Source: Deltaproteobacteria bacterium
Lineage (GTDB): Bacteria > Bdellovibrionota > Bdellovibrionia > Bdellovibrionales > JAMPXM01
DNA: 64,000 nt
Direction: 5' to 3'
NCBI GenBank assembly: GCA_017302795.1
Contig: JAFLCB010000009.1
Coordinates: 62,001 to 126,000 of the forward strand
The position numbers and the translations under genes are program-made. The notes under the pieces are model-generated. The model did no database searches. It had not been told where the DNA came from and was given only the letters and a program-made list of their open reading frames with translations. Positions 36,751 to 44,770 of this stretch are shown piece after piece (the first letter of the stretch is position 1; each line of letters opens with the position of its first letter).

Positions 36751-37594
36751 GACCGTTTTCACTTTAGGGGTATTAAGCGTCGTCGGTGGATGCGTTGGTT
36801 GTACTGGTTCATCCGAAAATCAACCGTCGGTGAAGGTGGAACAAGGAGAAGTTGTCCAGGTCGTAGCACTTAGCGGGACGGTCAAGCCTGAACGGGAAAC
36901 GATGATTCTAGTTCCCTATAGTGGCTATGTCCGAAAACTCTATGTAAAGGTCGGTACGTTAGTGGCCAAAGGTGACCCCCTGGTCGCATTTTCCACGAGT
37001 ATTGCCGAGGAGGCGCCGTTTCCTCTTCGCGCCGCATATCCAGGTGTCGTAAGTCAGGTTCTAAAAGGAGAGGGCGACTACGTCGTGCAAGGTGGCTCGG
37101 AGAGCAAAGTTCTAAAATATGAAGATAAATCCGGAATGTACATCGAGTCCGATGTCCCTGAATCCGACATTGCCAAGATCAAAGTGGATCAGTCGGCCCG
37201 GATTCGTATAAACGCGCTACAAGGGAAAGAGTTCAAAGGAACTATTCTTCAGATTTTTCAGTCTGCTCGAGAGTCCGAGAATAGCTGGGACCGAAAGGGT
37301 GGCACCTTTCCAATTCGAATCAAGATTCTGGATCCGTCCCCAGATGTGATGAATGGACTGTCGAGTGTGGTTGAAATTCGAATTGCAGAAAAGCAAAATG
37401 TACTCCGAATTCCGCAGGAATATTTAAAACGCGATGGTGCTGGCTTTGTAGTCCAACTGAAGAAAACAAAGGAATTTCAAAAGGTCGAAGTGGGCCTAAA
37501 GAGCGAAAGCTTCGTTGAAGTCCTAAAGGGTTTAAATCTCGGTGAAGAGATTCTTTATCCGTTGGCTGAGGCAGGCTCGTCGTCCAATGATTGA
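36734..37594 (+). CDS. Periplasmic adaptor (membrane fusion) lipoprotein, MacA-like
   Basis: A 286-residue adaptor with a lipoprotein-type signal (VVGGC, Cys near residue 20), a barrel-sandwich hybrid part (SGTVKPERETMILVPYSGYVRKLYVKVGTLVAKGDPL), and a beta-barrel part later. There is little of the long alpha-hairpin seen in MacA, so it is short for the family. It joins the MacB-like pump to the TolC-like channel. Its 3' end overlaps the MacB-like gene by eight bases. Confidence 0.8.
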   Translation: MNFAIKTVFTLGVLSVVGGCVGCTGSSENQPSVKVEQGEVVQVVALSGTVKPERETMILVPYSGYVRKLYVKVGTLVAKGDPLVAFSTSIAEEAPFPLRAAYPGVVSQVLKGEGDYVVQGGSESKVLKYEDKSGMYIESDVPESDIAKIKVDQSARIRINALQGKEFKGTILQIFQSARESENSWDRKGGTFPIRIKILDPSPDVMNGLSSVVEIRIAEKQNVLRIPQEYLKRDGAGFVVQLKKTKEFQKVEVGLKSESFVEVLKGLNLGEEILYPLAEAGSSSND

Positions 37595-39635
37595 AGTTAA
37601 GGATCTCCGTCTCAGTTATGGAACTGATCACGGTCGCGTCACCGTTTTAAAGGGTGCGTCGTTTTCAATTCGAAAGGGCGAAAAAGTCGCAATTTGCGGT
37701 CCGTCTGGATCCGGCAAATCGACTCTGCTTTATATTTTAGGTGGCTTGCTAGCGCCTGATTCTGGAGTCGTAAATATTGGTCGGATGCAGATCTGGAATG
37801 AATCCGAAGAGACTCGCGCTAAATTCCGATCGACAAGAGTTGGATTTGTATTTCAGAGCTTCCATCTTATTCCTGGTTGGACGGTATTGCAGAATGTACT
37901 TCTTGGTTCTGAATATCAGGTCTCGGCTGTGAATCTTGAGGATCGAGCAATGTCCATTCTCAAGAAATTAGGAATCGCAGATTTGTCGGATCGTGAACCC
38001 AATCAATTGTCGGGAGGTCAGGCCCAACGCGTCGCCATCGCAAGAGCTCTCTTGATGAATCCTGATCTCATTCTAGCCGATGAACCAACTGGTGCGCTAG
38101 ACTCTTCGACCGCGCACGATATATTGCGCGCCTTCGATGAGATCAATGCAGAAGGGAAAACCGTCGTGATCATCACACATGACGAGCAAATCGCCTCGTC
38201 ATGTGACCGTGTCATTCGTATCCGCGATGGAACGGTGGTAGGACACGAAGAAGGTTCAACAGTTGATGTTGCGCCAGCTTTCAATCGTTCCTCTTTCGCG
38301 CCATTAGATCACTCTTCAAGGAATTGGTTTTCGTCGGCCGCTGATTTTTTGCGCTCCTACTCTCCTCGCAAGTCCTTTAAAATTTTAAAACGCAGTCCTT
38401 CGAGAAGTTTGCTAACGCTGTTTGGAATCGCTGTGGGGGTCGCGGCCGTCGTGTCGATGATCTCGGTCGGCCGCTTCGCAAAAGAGCGTATTCTGGAATC
38501 ATATGGCACCCTGGGCGTTAGAAATTTTAAAGTCTGGGGTTATCCAAACTGGCGCCTTTCGGCTTCAAAACCACTCGAATCCTATTTTCGAGAAATCCAG
38601 ATTCAGGATCTGGAAACCGTGAAAACGTTGTTTCCTGAAATCCGTGCCTACTCTCCAATGGCTCGATACTGGGGACCAGAAATTTCATTTCTGGGTAAGA
38701 CCATTTCTCAGGATCTGAATATGTTGGGAGTCAATGAGTACGGCATTGGTTTGAACCAATACGAGATCGACGTAGGTCGTCCGCTGACAGTTCTCGATAT
38801 GGAGGATCGTAACAGCGTTTGTGTTATGGGTTCAGGCTTAGCAGATCAGCTGGGTGTTCAGCGTGGCATGATTGCATCCGTTTCTGACAAGCCCCTGGTG
38901 TTTATCAAAAATCGGAACATGCGATTTGCCTGCCGCTTGGTTGGGCTTTTGAAACATAAGAAATCTTCAGGTGAGGGCCGGTGGGACAAGCCGGGGTTCG
39001 AACTCTTTTTGCCGCACACTTTTCTTCGCGCCGTTCGGGGCGAGTCGACAAATTCAAATGAGGGTGATTTAAACCAGGTTTTATTTGAAGTGAAAGAAGG
39101 AGTCATCCCCGATATTTTAGCAGATCGCGTGAAAGAGCACTTTGTTCGAAAGTACGGCGAGGCCGGAGATTTTCGGGCGGAGGCAAACGCCAAGGTCATC
39201 AATCAGATGCGAAAGTTTTTAGAAATTTTCAATTTTTTACTGATTGGGATTGCGTTCGTGACGTTGATCGTCGGCGCCAGTGGCGTCACCAATATGATTT
39301 TAGTTTCCCTCTCGGAACGCCTTCGGGAGCTTGGAATCCGAAGAGCGGTTGGCGCGAACTCACAACATTTGCGCCAATTGGTGATTGGCGAAAGTCTTAC
39401 GCTTTGTTTAACAGCTGGGTTTGTCGGGCTTGTCTTTGCCCTCGGAGGCCTCCATATTGTTTTATACTTTACCTCCCTGATCTTCCCCAAAGTGCCGTTT
39501 GAGTGGGTGTTTGATCCACTTGCAATCGGTATTAGTTTAATTGCAATTCTCGGGGTCGGTATCTTATCGGGGCTCTATCCTGCACTCAGAGTGGAAAAGC
39601 TAGATGTGGTGAGCGCACTTCGTTCGGATGGCTAA
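37587..39635 (+). CDS. MacB-like ABC transporter, fused ATPase and permease
   Basis: A 682-residue protein. The N-terminal ATPase has Walker A GPSGSGKST, signature LSGGQAQRVAIARALL, Walker B LILADEPTGALD and the His loop IITHDE. The C-terminal part is an FtsX/MacB-type permease with one helix, a large periplasmic domain (about residues 275-550), then three helices. It is the motor of a tripartite exporter for lipoproteins, peptides or small molecules. The start at 37587 is chosen because earlier ATG codons lie inside the adaptor gene and lack the ATPase beginning MIEVKDLRLSYG. Confidence 0.9.
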   Translation: MIEVKDLRLSYGTDHGRVTVLKGASFSIRKGEKVAICGPSGSGKSTLLYILGGLLAPDSGVVNIGRMQIWNESEETRAKFRSTRVGFVFQSFHLIPGWTVLQNVLLGSEYQVSAVNLEDRAMSILKKLGIADLSDREPNQLSGGQAQRVAIARALLMNPDLILADEPTGALDSSTAHDILRAFDEINAEGKTVVIITHDEQIASSCDRVIRIRDGTVVGHEEGSTVDVAPAFNRSSFAPLDHSSRNWFSSAADFLRSYSPRKSFKILKRSPSRSLLTLFGIAVGVAAVVSMISVGRFAKERILESYGTLGVRNFKVWGYPNWRLSASKPLESYFREIQIQDLETVKTLFPEIRAYSPMARYWGPEISFLGKTISQDLNMLGVNEYGIGLNQYEIDVGRPLTVLDMEDRNSVCVMGSGLADQLGVQRGMIASVSDKPLVFIKNRNMRFACRLVGLLKHKKSSGEGRWDKPGFELFLPHTFLRAVRGESTNSNEGDLNQVLFEVKEGVIPDILADRVKEHFVRKYGEAGDFRAEANAKVINQMRKFLEIFNFLLIGIAFVTLIVGASGVTNMILVSLSERLRELGIRRAVGANSQHLRQLVIGESLTLCLTAGFVGLVFALGGLHIVLYFTSLIFPKVPFEWVFDPLAIGISLIAILGVGILSGLYPALRVEKLDVVSALRSDG

Positions 39636-39751
39636 GTTGATCGAAAGGATTTTCTCAGGCCAACAGGAACGAAGACGAGCCTTAGCAATTCAAAAAAATA
39701 GTGGAAGGCAATAGCGAGAAGTGCTGACGGCAGCGCGGCTTGTAGAATCAT
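39632..39751 (-). CDS. Possible small hydrophobic protein, 39 residues
   Basis: A 39-codon frame begins 12 bases after the stop of the barrel gene, with GAGGG nine bases upstream of its ATG. The product is a single hydrophobic helix followed by a basic tail, as in small membrane proteins. It ends antisense to the last codon of the MacB-like gene. It is too short to judge by sequence alone. Confidence 0.3.
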   Translation of the reverse strand: MILQAALPSALLAIAFHYFFELLRLVFVPVGLRKSFRST

Positions 39752-39763
39752 TGTGTTAATCCC

Positions 39764-40705
39764 TCAATAGTAAAGGGCAATGACAAACGAGGTCACGCCA
39801 GGATTTTTATCAGAGCGAGAAGTCTTGGCCATCAAGATGGAATGATTGGCCTCGAGTCCTAAATTAACAGTTGATGTTCTGAACAGCTTTACGCCTGCGC
39901 CTGCTCGTAGGGCCCAGCCATTGGCCGTATCGTCGGTAAAGATGAACGTATCAGATTGCGAAGCTCCAGCAGATGCGCGGCCGACACCGAAAGTTATGAA
40001 TGGGGCCGTTTTGTTTTTCGTTAAATGGTAGTTGGCGCCTAGCATAAACTCGGTGAAGTAAGCAGCGGAGGATCCGGTATTGTCAATTCCAGTCGCTTTG
40101 AAGCCGAAATCTAGATCCCAGTGCGGATCTAGGCCCCACACAAAACCGACGTTGAAAAGAAGGCCATTTTTATCAGTATTGAGATTCGAACCCCAAGCTG
40201 GACCGAAGCCGAGCTTCCATTGTCGAGTTGCTTGCTGCCGGCGCGTGCCGCGAGTCACTTCATCTTCTGTGACGTCATCGACTTGTGCATTTCCTTCGGC
40301 GCGAGTTTCATTCAGTGCGGATCGAACAACTCTTGCCGAAACAGTGTCCAGATCTTCTGCTGTTGAAGCTTTCATCTTTGACGTGAATAAGACTTTTTCA
40401 CCTTTTATTTTATCGACGCTCATGATGTACGAGTTCCCAAGTTTCAAGACCCGGGACCGAAGCGTGATCTCGGCTTCTTTTGCATTCGAAGCGAGAGAGT
40501 AGCCAGATTCATTCGAAACGGCTGCTTTCACGAGTTCATAAACAGATGCTCGGAGGCCGGCTTCTTCACCTTCGGCCAAAGGAGGTTGAACGAAGACAGT
40601 ATCCGCATGTGCTTGGGCAGCAAACAGCACGAGCAGCAAAGCAGCGGCCGAGAGAACAACTGTTTTGGTGCGGTACCAGTTAGATTTGAGACTCGATTTA
40701 GACAT
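39764..40705 (-). CDS. Outer-membrane beta-barrel protein, unknown
   Basis: A 313-residue protein with a signal peptide (to about residue 34, ending AHA), a domain of about 120 residues with a strand-turn pattern (VFVQPPLAEGEEAGLRASVYELVKAAV) that looks like a soluble periplasmic domain, and a C-terminal 8-stranded-barrel-like half from about residue 165 with a terminal aromatic (IALYY). The start has AGGAG six bases upstream. The family is not recognised. Confidence 0.7.
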   Translation of the reverse strand: MSKSSLKSNWYRTKTVVLSAAALLLVLFAAQAHADTVFVQPPLAEGEEAGLRASVYELVKAAVSNESGYSLASNAKEAEITLRSRVLKLGNSYIMSVDKIKGEKVLFTSKMKASTAEDLDTVSARVVRSALNETRAEGNAQVDDVTEDEVTRGTRRQQATRQWKLGFGPAWGSNLNTDKNGLLFNVGFVWGLDPHWDLDFGFKATGIDNTGSSAAYFTEFMLGANYHLTKNKTAPFITFGVGRASAGASQSDTFIFTDDTANGWALRAGAGVKLFRTSTVNLGLEANHSILMAKTSRSDKNPGVTSFVIALYY

Positions 40706-40836
40706 GTAACTCTCCTGCTAAAATTCAACTATCGCCATGAGGATTCATAACGCTAATTGAAATATCAGATTCTCGCCAGGAGAAGAAGGTCTTGAGTCGC
40801 GCAAACCTGACCAATGTCGAAGTCTTTGTTTCAGGC

Positions 40837-40855
40837 TTGGAACGCTGAGTTCCAA
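40837..40855. terminator. Hairpin after the minus-strand gene at 40887
   Basis: TTGGAAC-GCTGA-GTTCCAA is a perfect 7-base inverted repeat 32 bases beyond the stop of the gene at 40887-42221. There is no T-run, so it is either a weak terminator or a protein-binding site ahead of the next gene. The rest of the 181-base gap shows nothing. Confidence 0.3.
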
Positions 40856-40886
40856 ATGCCTTTAGCTGGTGGCGTTTAGTGGGCGT

Positions 40887-42221
40887 TTAAAAACCGACTG
40901 GTACGGTTGAACGGAAAGCACTTTCGCAGCGGACTCCCTGGGCCGCGCGACTTCGAAGATTGAATCCGCTTTCAGCTGAATAAATATTTTTTAATTCAAA
41001 TTTCCGTGCGACGGAATTCAGCCAATCGGATAGCTCGGGAAGTCCAAAGCTGTACACTCGCTGTACCTCTTCAAATTTTGTCACCGTGTTTAAGATAAAG
41101 GCTCCACCGATGTCGACGGCATTTGGACCAACTGCGATTCCATCGCTTTGAAAGCCTCGTCCGCTATCCATCGAAAGTGAACCCATAGGCAGCCCGGGGG
41201 GATACCAAGTTTCACCTTTAATGGAGGCATATCCTGCCCGCGGCTCGGCATTGTAGGTAATATCCGAATCCATTCGGTAAACACTGGCCTCTGCTTTTGC
41301 GCTTAGAGAGGCGCCCACGCCGTCGCTAAGCTTGTCCTGACGAATTCCTCGTCGGAACACAAAACGATGGGTCTGTTTGTTGAATCCGAAATAAAAGTAA
41401 ATGGCACCGGAGGCAGAAAGATTCAGTTTTCCCAAGCCGCCCAGAGCCTCTGTTTTTAGTCCAATTTGAAGGCCGATTTCATCCCAGGTTTTACGAAGTT
41501 CATGGCGATCTGATTTGTTTCTGCTGAAAGCTTTAATGGTCGAAAACACGACGCTGTCGAGGACAAAGTGCAATACCCGCGACAATCGATCTTTGATCGT
41601 GGTTCCTTTGACGTCGATCGGCCCCGGGCTTTTAAGGCCGGCTCTGGCAAGGTTTTCTGGAATTTCAAAATGGACTCGAGTGAAACTTGCGGGAAGCGAA
41701 TTTCCATATTTACCGTCGCTAGATTTATCATCGTTGTTGAGCTGGAAAATTCCGCGAAGGGGATCCAATTGGGTGTAACCGATTTTTCCGAGTTGGGTTT
41801 CGTCGACGAAAAGTGCAACCGGTTTTAGTGCTGATCCTTCAGAATAAGCGTAATGAATTGTTCGATCATTGGTTAGAATTTGCGCAAATTTCTGAACCAC
41901 AATTCGTATCGCTTCGGCATTTGACGCCATTTCTTTTTCACTTAAGTTCGGAACTTGATACTGAGTCTTCAGAAGAAAGGAACTGCCATCTGGTAAGTGA
42001 ACGATATAACGAGGCTCGGTTTTCAAACCGGCAAATGTGACTCTGATGCTAGTTGATTCTGATTCGCTATAGGCATGGGTTTTCCACGGGATGGCAAACG
42101 GTGCGAGCGGGTGGACTGAGGATCGAGAGGCTGGTGGATCCGTTTGCGCGAAACCGACGGTAGGTCGACTAAGAATTGATACAAAAGTTAGGGCGAGTAA
42201 AACCAACATTCGGTGAATCAC
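40887..42221 (-). CDS. Secreted protein of unknown function
   Basis: A 444-residue protein with a signal peptide (to about residue 26, ending GFA). The middle has strand-rich sequence, and a late segment with alternating Gly and aromatic residues (GLGKLNLSASGAIYFYFGF) could be membrane strands. The GTG at 42221 is chosen because GAGG lies six bases upstream; a TTG 21 bases earlier has no site. No family is recognised. Confidence 0.6.
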   Translation of the reverse strand: MIHRMLVLLALTFVSILSRPTVGFAQTDPPASRSSVHPLAPFAIPWKTHAYSESESTSIRVTFAGLKTEPRYIVHLPDGSSFLLKTQYQVPNLSEKEMASNAEAIRIVVQKFAQILTNDRTIHYAYSEGSALKPVALFVDETQLGKIGYTQLDPLRGIFQLNNDDKSSDGKYGNSLPASFTRVHFEIPENLARAGLKSPGPIDVKGTTIKDRLSRVLHFVLDSVVFSTIKAFSRNKSDRHELRKTWDEIGLQIGLKTEALGGLGKLNLSASGAIYFYFGFNKQTHRFVFRRGIRQDKLSDGVGASLSAKAEASVYRMDSDITYNAEPRAGYASIKGETWYPPGLPMGSLSMDSGRGFQSDGIAVGPNAVDIGGAFILNTVTKFEEVQRVYSFGLPELSDWLNSVARKFELKNIYSAESGFNLRSRAAQGVRCESAFRSTVPVGF

Positions 42222-42389
42222 TTTAAACCTCAAATTCCGCAATACGCTGTCTAAGTCCCGGCAGAGACATCTAGCGCCAACTTAGCTGCTTAAGCACAGC
42301 ACCAATGTATCGTATCAATTTTTGGACCGCGTACCGGGGCGATTTGGTTCGCCTATTCGAATTTAGGGTGGTGAGACTTACAAATGAAT

Positions 42390-42426
42390 CCCCTCTGGAG
42401 TGCCGCAAATTGGCGCTGCAGAGGGG
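42390..42426 (-). terminator. Strong hairpin after the secreted-protein gene
   Basis: CCCCTCTG and CAGAGGGG pair perfectly, with a second inner stem AGTGCC/GGCGCT (one G-T pair) and a seven-base loop. On the minus strand the stem is followed by ATTCATTT, a weak T-rich tail. It lies about 40 bases beyond the stop of the gene at 42464-43279. The remaining gap to 42221 shows nothing else. Confidence 0.5.
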
Positions 42427-42463
42427 CACTTTGTCGAATGACAAGACGTTTTACACTGGAAGT

Positions 42464-43279
42464 TCAGTAGAGATTCACATGCGTCGACGTTCCGTCGCCG
42501 CGGACATAAAACTGATCAGTGCCCTGTGATTTTTTAAGCATCGAACTCATTGACCACTCAAGGCCAAGATCTAGTCCCGGGATGGGATCTTGGGTTGTAC
42601 CCGTATTGAGAGGTTGTCCCACATTTACGTTGCTGTTCAAGGTAAAGCCCCATGCCACGTTCACACCGGTCGGAATTATTGTGGCGTTCGCTAGAAACTT
42701 TCCTCGGCCGCCGATACTTCCGCCGTGATGAAAGGCGACGGTGTAGGTGTGAGAAATCACCGTCATCCCGTAGAGATTTTTAGCTGCAACCGTGTAGCTC
42801 TTGGCTTGCGGGCCTTTCCATGTTTCCATTTCTGTCCAGTTTGGTATGGAGAGTGGCAAAACAGACACGGTTTGTGTTTTAACATTTACCACAGGCTGAT
42901 TGTTCCGAATTATTTCCCAAATTTTCCGCCCAAGTGTGACCCACTTTTTTACGTCACCGAGATCGCCCATTAAATCTGTGATGACATTCCCGAGGCCGCC
43001 GGTTGACTCTGACGGTGGTACCGGGTCGTTGGCCGTGCCATTGGCGATGAGCCATTCGGTGGCCAATAGTTCAGAGGATGAAAAGCTTCGCGCGTCTTCT
43101 GTAACAGTGATTTCAGAAATTTCGAGGTAGCTCTTGAGCTCCGTCTGATTTCGGATCCCAATCTTTTTTGCGTCCTCGGGTACGTCTTCAACCGGAATGT
43201 TCACTGGTTCGCCAAATGAGTGACTAGATCCCGTAGCTACAGCCAAAAAAAAGAGCGCCGCAAGTGCATGCTTGTTCAT
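42464..43279 (-). CDS. Secreted protein of unknown function
   Basis: A 271-residue protein with a signal peptide (to about residue 24). The mature part has repeated strands (TQTVSVLPLSIPNWTEM, KSYTVAAKNLYGMTVISHTYTVAF, ATIIPTGVNVAWGFTLNSNV) and a short glycine-rich centre. It starts at the ATG at 43279, preceded by an unusual GGGGGGATTT leader shared with the next gene. No family is recognised. Confidence 0.6.
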   Translation of the reverse strand: MNKHALAALFFLAVATGSSHSFGEPVNIPVEDVPEDAKKIGIRNQTELKSYLEISEITVTEDARSFSSSELLATEWLIANGTANDPVPPSESTGGLGNVITDLMGDLGDVKKWVTLGRKIWEIIRNNQPVVNVKTQTVSVLPLSIPNWTEMETWKGPQAKSYTVAAKNLYGMTVISHTYTVAFHHGGSIGGRGKFLANATIIPTGVNVAWGFTLNSNVNVGQPLNTGTTQDPIPGLDLGLEWSMSSMLKKSQGTDQFYVRGDGTSTHVNLY

Positions 43280-43413
43280 AAATCCCCCCTGGATTTGGAT
43301 TTGAATCGCCTGCACGTGTCTGAAGCAATGAAACGGTCGCCATCTGAAAATATTTCTCGACTGCTCGAAAAATAGCCTTATGGGCGCGAATTAAACAGGG
43401 GATTGCTTAAAAA

Positions 43414-44103
43414 CTAGGGTGATTTCTTCTTGGAGGCGGGTCCTCGGGGTTCTTGCTCAACGGCTTCGTTTTCTTTTTCGATGGCCATTGAGCGCTGCCG
43501 ATCGCCTTCCTCGGTTAGGGCCAACAGGGCAGGTTCAAAGGCGCGGCGATCCAATCGGTACTGTTTACCTCGGTAAGTGATTTCGCCAGATGAACAGAAG
43601 GTGAGGGCGTCTTGGTCATTTCCGCGCGGAATGACTTTTATTCGTGCGCCATCGAGGTCCGCTTGGCTTCTTATGGGTTTCATCTTTTTAAGTTTTACTC
43701 GAATTTCGTCAAGGTTCGGGTGGTTTGAGCAGAAAACAAATTCAGCGTGATCCTCGAGTGGCACGGGCGGCGTGAAAAACTGGGTCGATGGATCGATGTA
43801 AAAAACTGTATAACCAGGACACTGCAGCTGACTTGCGGGGCCGCGCTTCGAGCTATCACCAGCGACCGAAGTCGTACTGGTGCCAGGGATTTCGCTGTCA
43901 GCAATCTTTGCGGCTTGGATTTGTTCAGCCACTTCTTCTGGTGGGGTGATGATTTCTTGAATGGCGCTAACCGAGGATTCTTCACTCGAAGAACCACTCT
44001 CGTTCTGCACCGAACTGCAGCCCGCAGCGATGAAAAGAGCGATGCAAGAAAAACTGGGAAGGATCATTACCGAGTAGGAAGCGGAAAGTCTTTTAGTATT
44101 CAT
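43414..44103 (-). CDS. Lipoprotein of unknown function
   Basis: A 229-residue lipoprotein: signal peptide with lipobox IAAGC (Cys near residue 29), a Ser/Glu-rich stretch, then a domain with five cysteines at regular spacing (LQCPGYTVFYIDPS, FVFCSNHPNLDEIRVKLKKMK, LTFCSSGEITYRGKQYRLD), and a charged Pro/Lys tail. The ATG at 44103 follows the same GGGGGGATTT leader as the gene at 42464-43279. No family is recognised. Confidence 0.65.
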   Translation of the reverse strand: MNTKRLSASYSVMILPSFSCIALFIAAGCSSVQNESGSSSEESSVSAIQEIITPPEEVAEQIQAAKIADSEIPGTSTTSVAGDSSKRGPASQLQCPGYTVFYIDPSTQFFTPPVPLEDHAEFVFCSNHPNLDEIRVKLKKMKPIRSQADLDGARIKVIPRGNDQDALTFCSSGEITYRGKQYRLDRRAFEPALLALTEEGDRQRSMAIEKENEAVEQEPRGPASKKKSP

Positions 44104-44234
44104 AAATCCCCCCTCCCTTATTCTGACCTTTTTATCGCGTCTTCTCAAGTTGCCTAATGAATAAACAAAAGCCATACCTCGACCTTCGTCGAAAAGCATG
44201 GCTTCAAAGAGTATTAACAATAAACGCGACTAAA

Positions 44235-44612
44235 TTACTTCGCAGCTGGGTTCTTTACCCAGCTATTGCACCAGCCCTTAGAGGCTACAAGTTTGTTCGG
44301 GAAGAGCGAGCACGGCGCAGCAGCGTCCGTTGTTACTTTTGCGCCATTCAATAGAAGGCAGTTCGAGCAAAGCTGTTTCGCACCTTCAGCGCCCGCACGT
44401 TTAGTCCATTTCTTTGTGTCAACTTTCGTGGCATCTGCGTGGTACCCGAGGGCCTTCGCAGTTGGGTCGGCTTTCTCGTCGACCATGGGAAGTTTTGCAC
44501 CTTTCGCTGCTTGTGCGAAAGATGTTGATGGAGCAACTACTTTTCCAAGTAACGCGGCTCCAGCAACAGTTAATGTAGAGAATTTTAAAAAATCACGACG
44601 AGTGTTCGACAT
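44235..44612 (-). CDS. High-potential iron-sulfur protein (HiPIP)
   Basis: A 125-residue HiPIP, a small periplasmic electron carrier with a [4Fe-4S] cluster. It has a twin-arginine signal (TRRDFLKFSTLTVAG) that predicts export of the folded protein, and the four cluster cysteines in the family spacing: CSNC, a Cys in APCSLFPN and a Cys in KGWCNSW. It is divergent from the squalene-synthase-like gene. An overlapping antisense frame is a shadow. Confidence 0.9.
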   Translation of the reverse strand: MSNTRRDFLKFSTLTVAGAALLGKVVAPSTSFAQAAKGAKLPMVDEKADPTAKALGYHADATKVDTKKWTKRAGAEGAKQLCSNCLLLNGAKVTTDAAAPCSLFPNKLVASKGWCNSWVKNPAAK

Positions 44613-44639
44613 AAATATGCCTCCTAATGGGTAGGCGCT

Positions 44640-44668
44640 ATTATCAACTTGTTTTCATTTGCTGTCAC
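44640..44668 (-). promoter_or_regulatory. Promoter of the HiPIP gene
   Basis: On the minus strand GTGACA (44668-44663) and GATAAT (44645-44640) are 17 bases apart, each matching the consensus at five of six positions. The ATG is 28 bases downstream, with an AGGAGG-like site between. Confidence 0.6.
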
Positions 44669-44686
44669 GGTGAATGACATCGTGAC
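44664..44686. promoter_or_regulatory. Inverted repeat in the divergent HiPIP / synthase promoter
   Basis: GTCACG (44664-44669) and CGTGAC (44681-44686) form a 6-base inverted repeat with an 11-base gap. The left arm overlaps the HiPIP -35 box, and the right arm ends just before a perfect TTGACA (44689-44694) facing the synthase gene. The arrangement suggests one regulator acting on both. Confidence 0.4.
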
Positions 44687-44770
44687 GGTTGACAAAAGTC
44701 GTAGGTTTTCAAATTTTCTTCGACCGCGTTAGGGATTGTCAGCTCTGTCTTCGTCCCTGAATCTACTGAA

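Noticed and set aside
42305-42529. A 74-codon plus-strand frame in the gap before 42464
   Set aside because: It spans the strong hairpin and overlaps the 3' end of the neighbouring gene; there is no ribosome-binding site.
44266-44634. A 122-codon plus-strand frame opposite the HiPIP gene
   Set aside because: HiPIP has a Tat signal and four cluster cysteines and a good promoter; the opposite frame has none of these.
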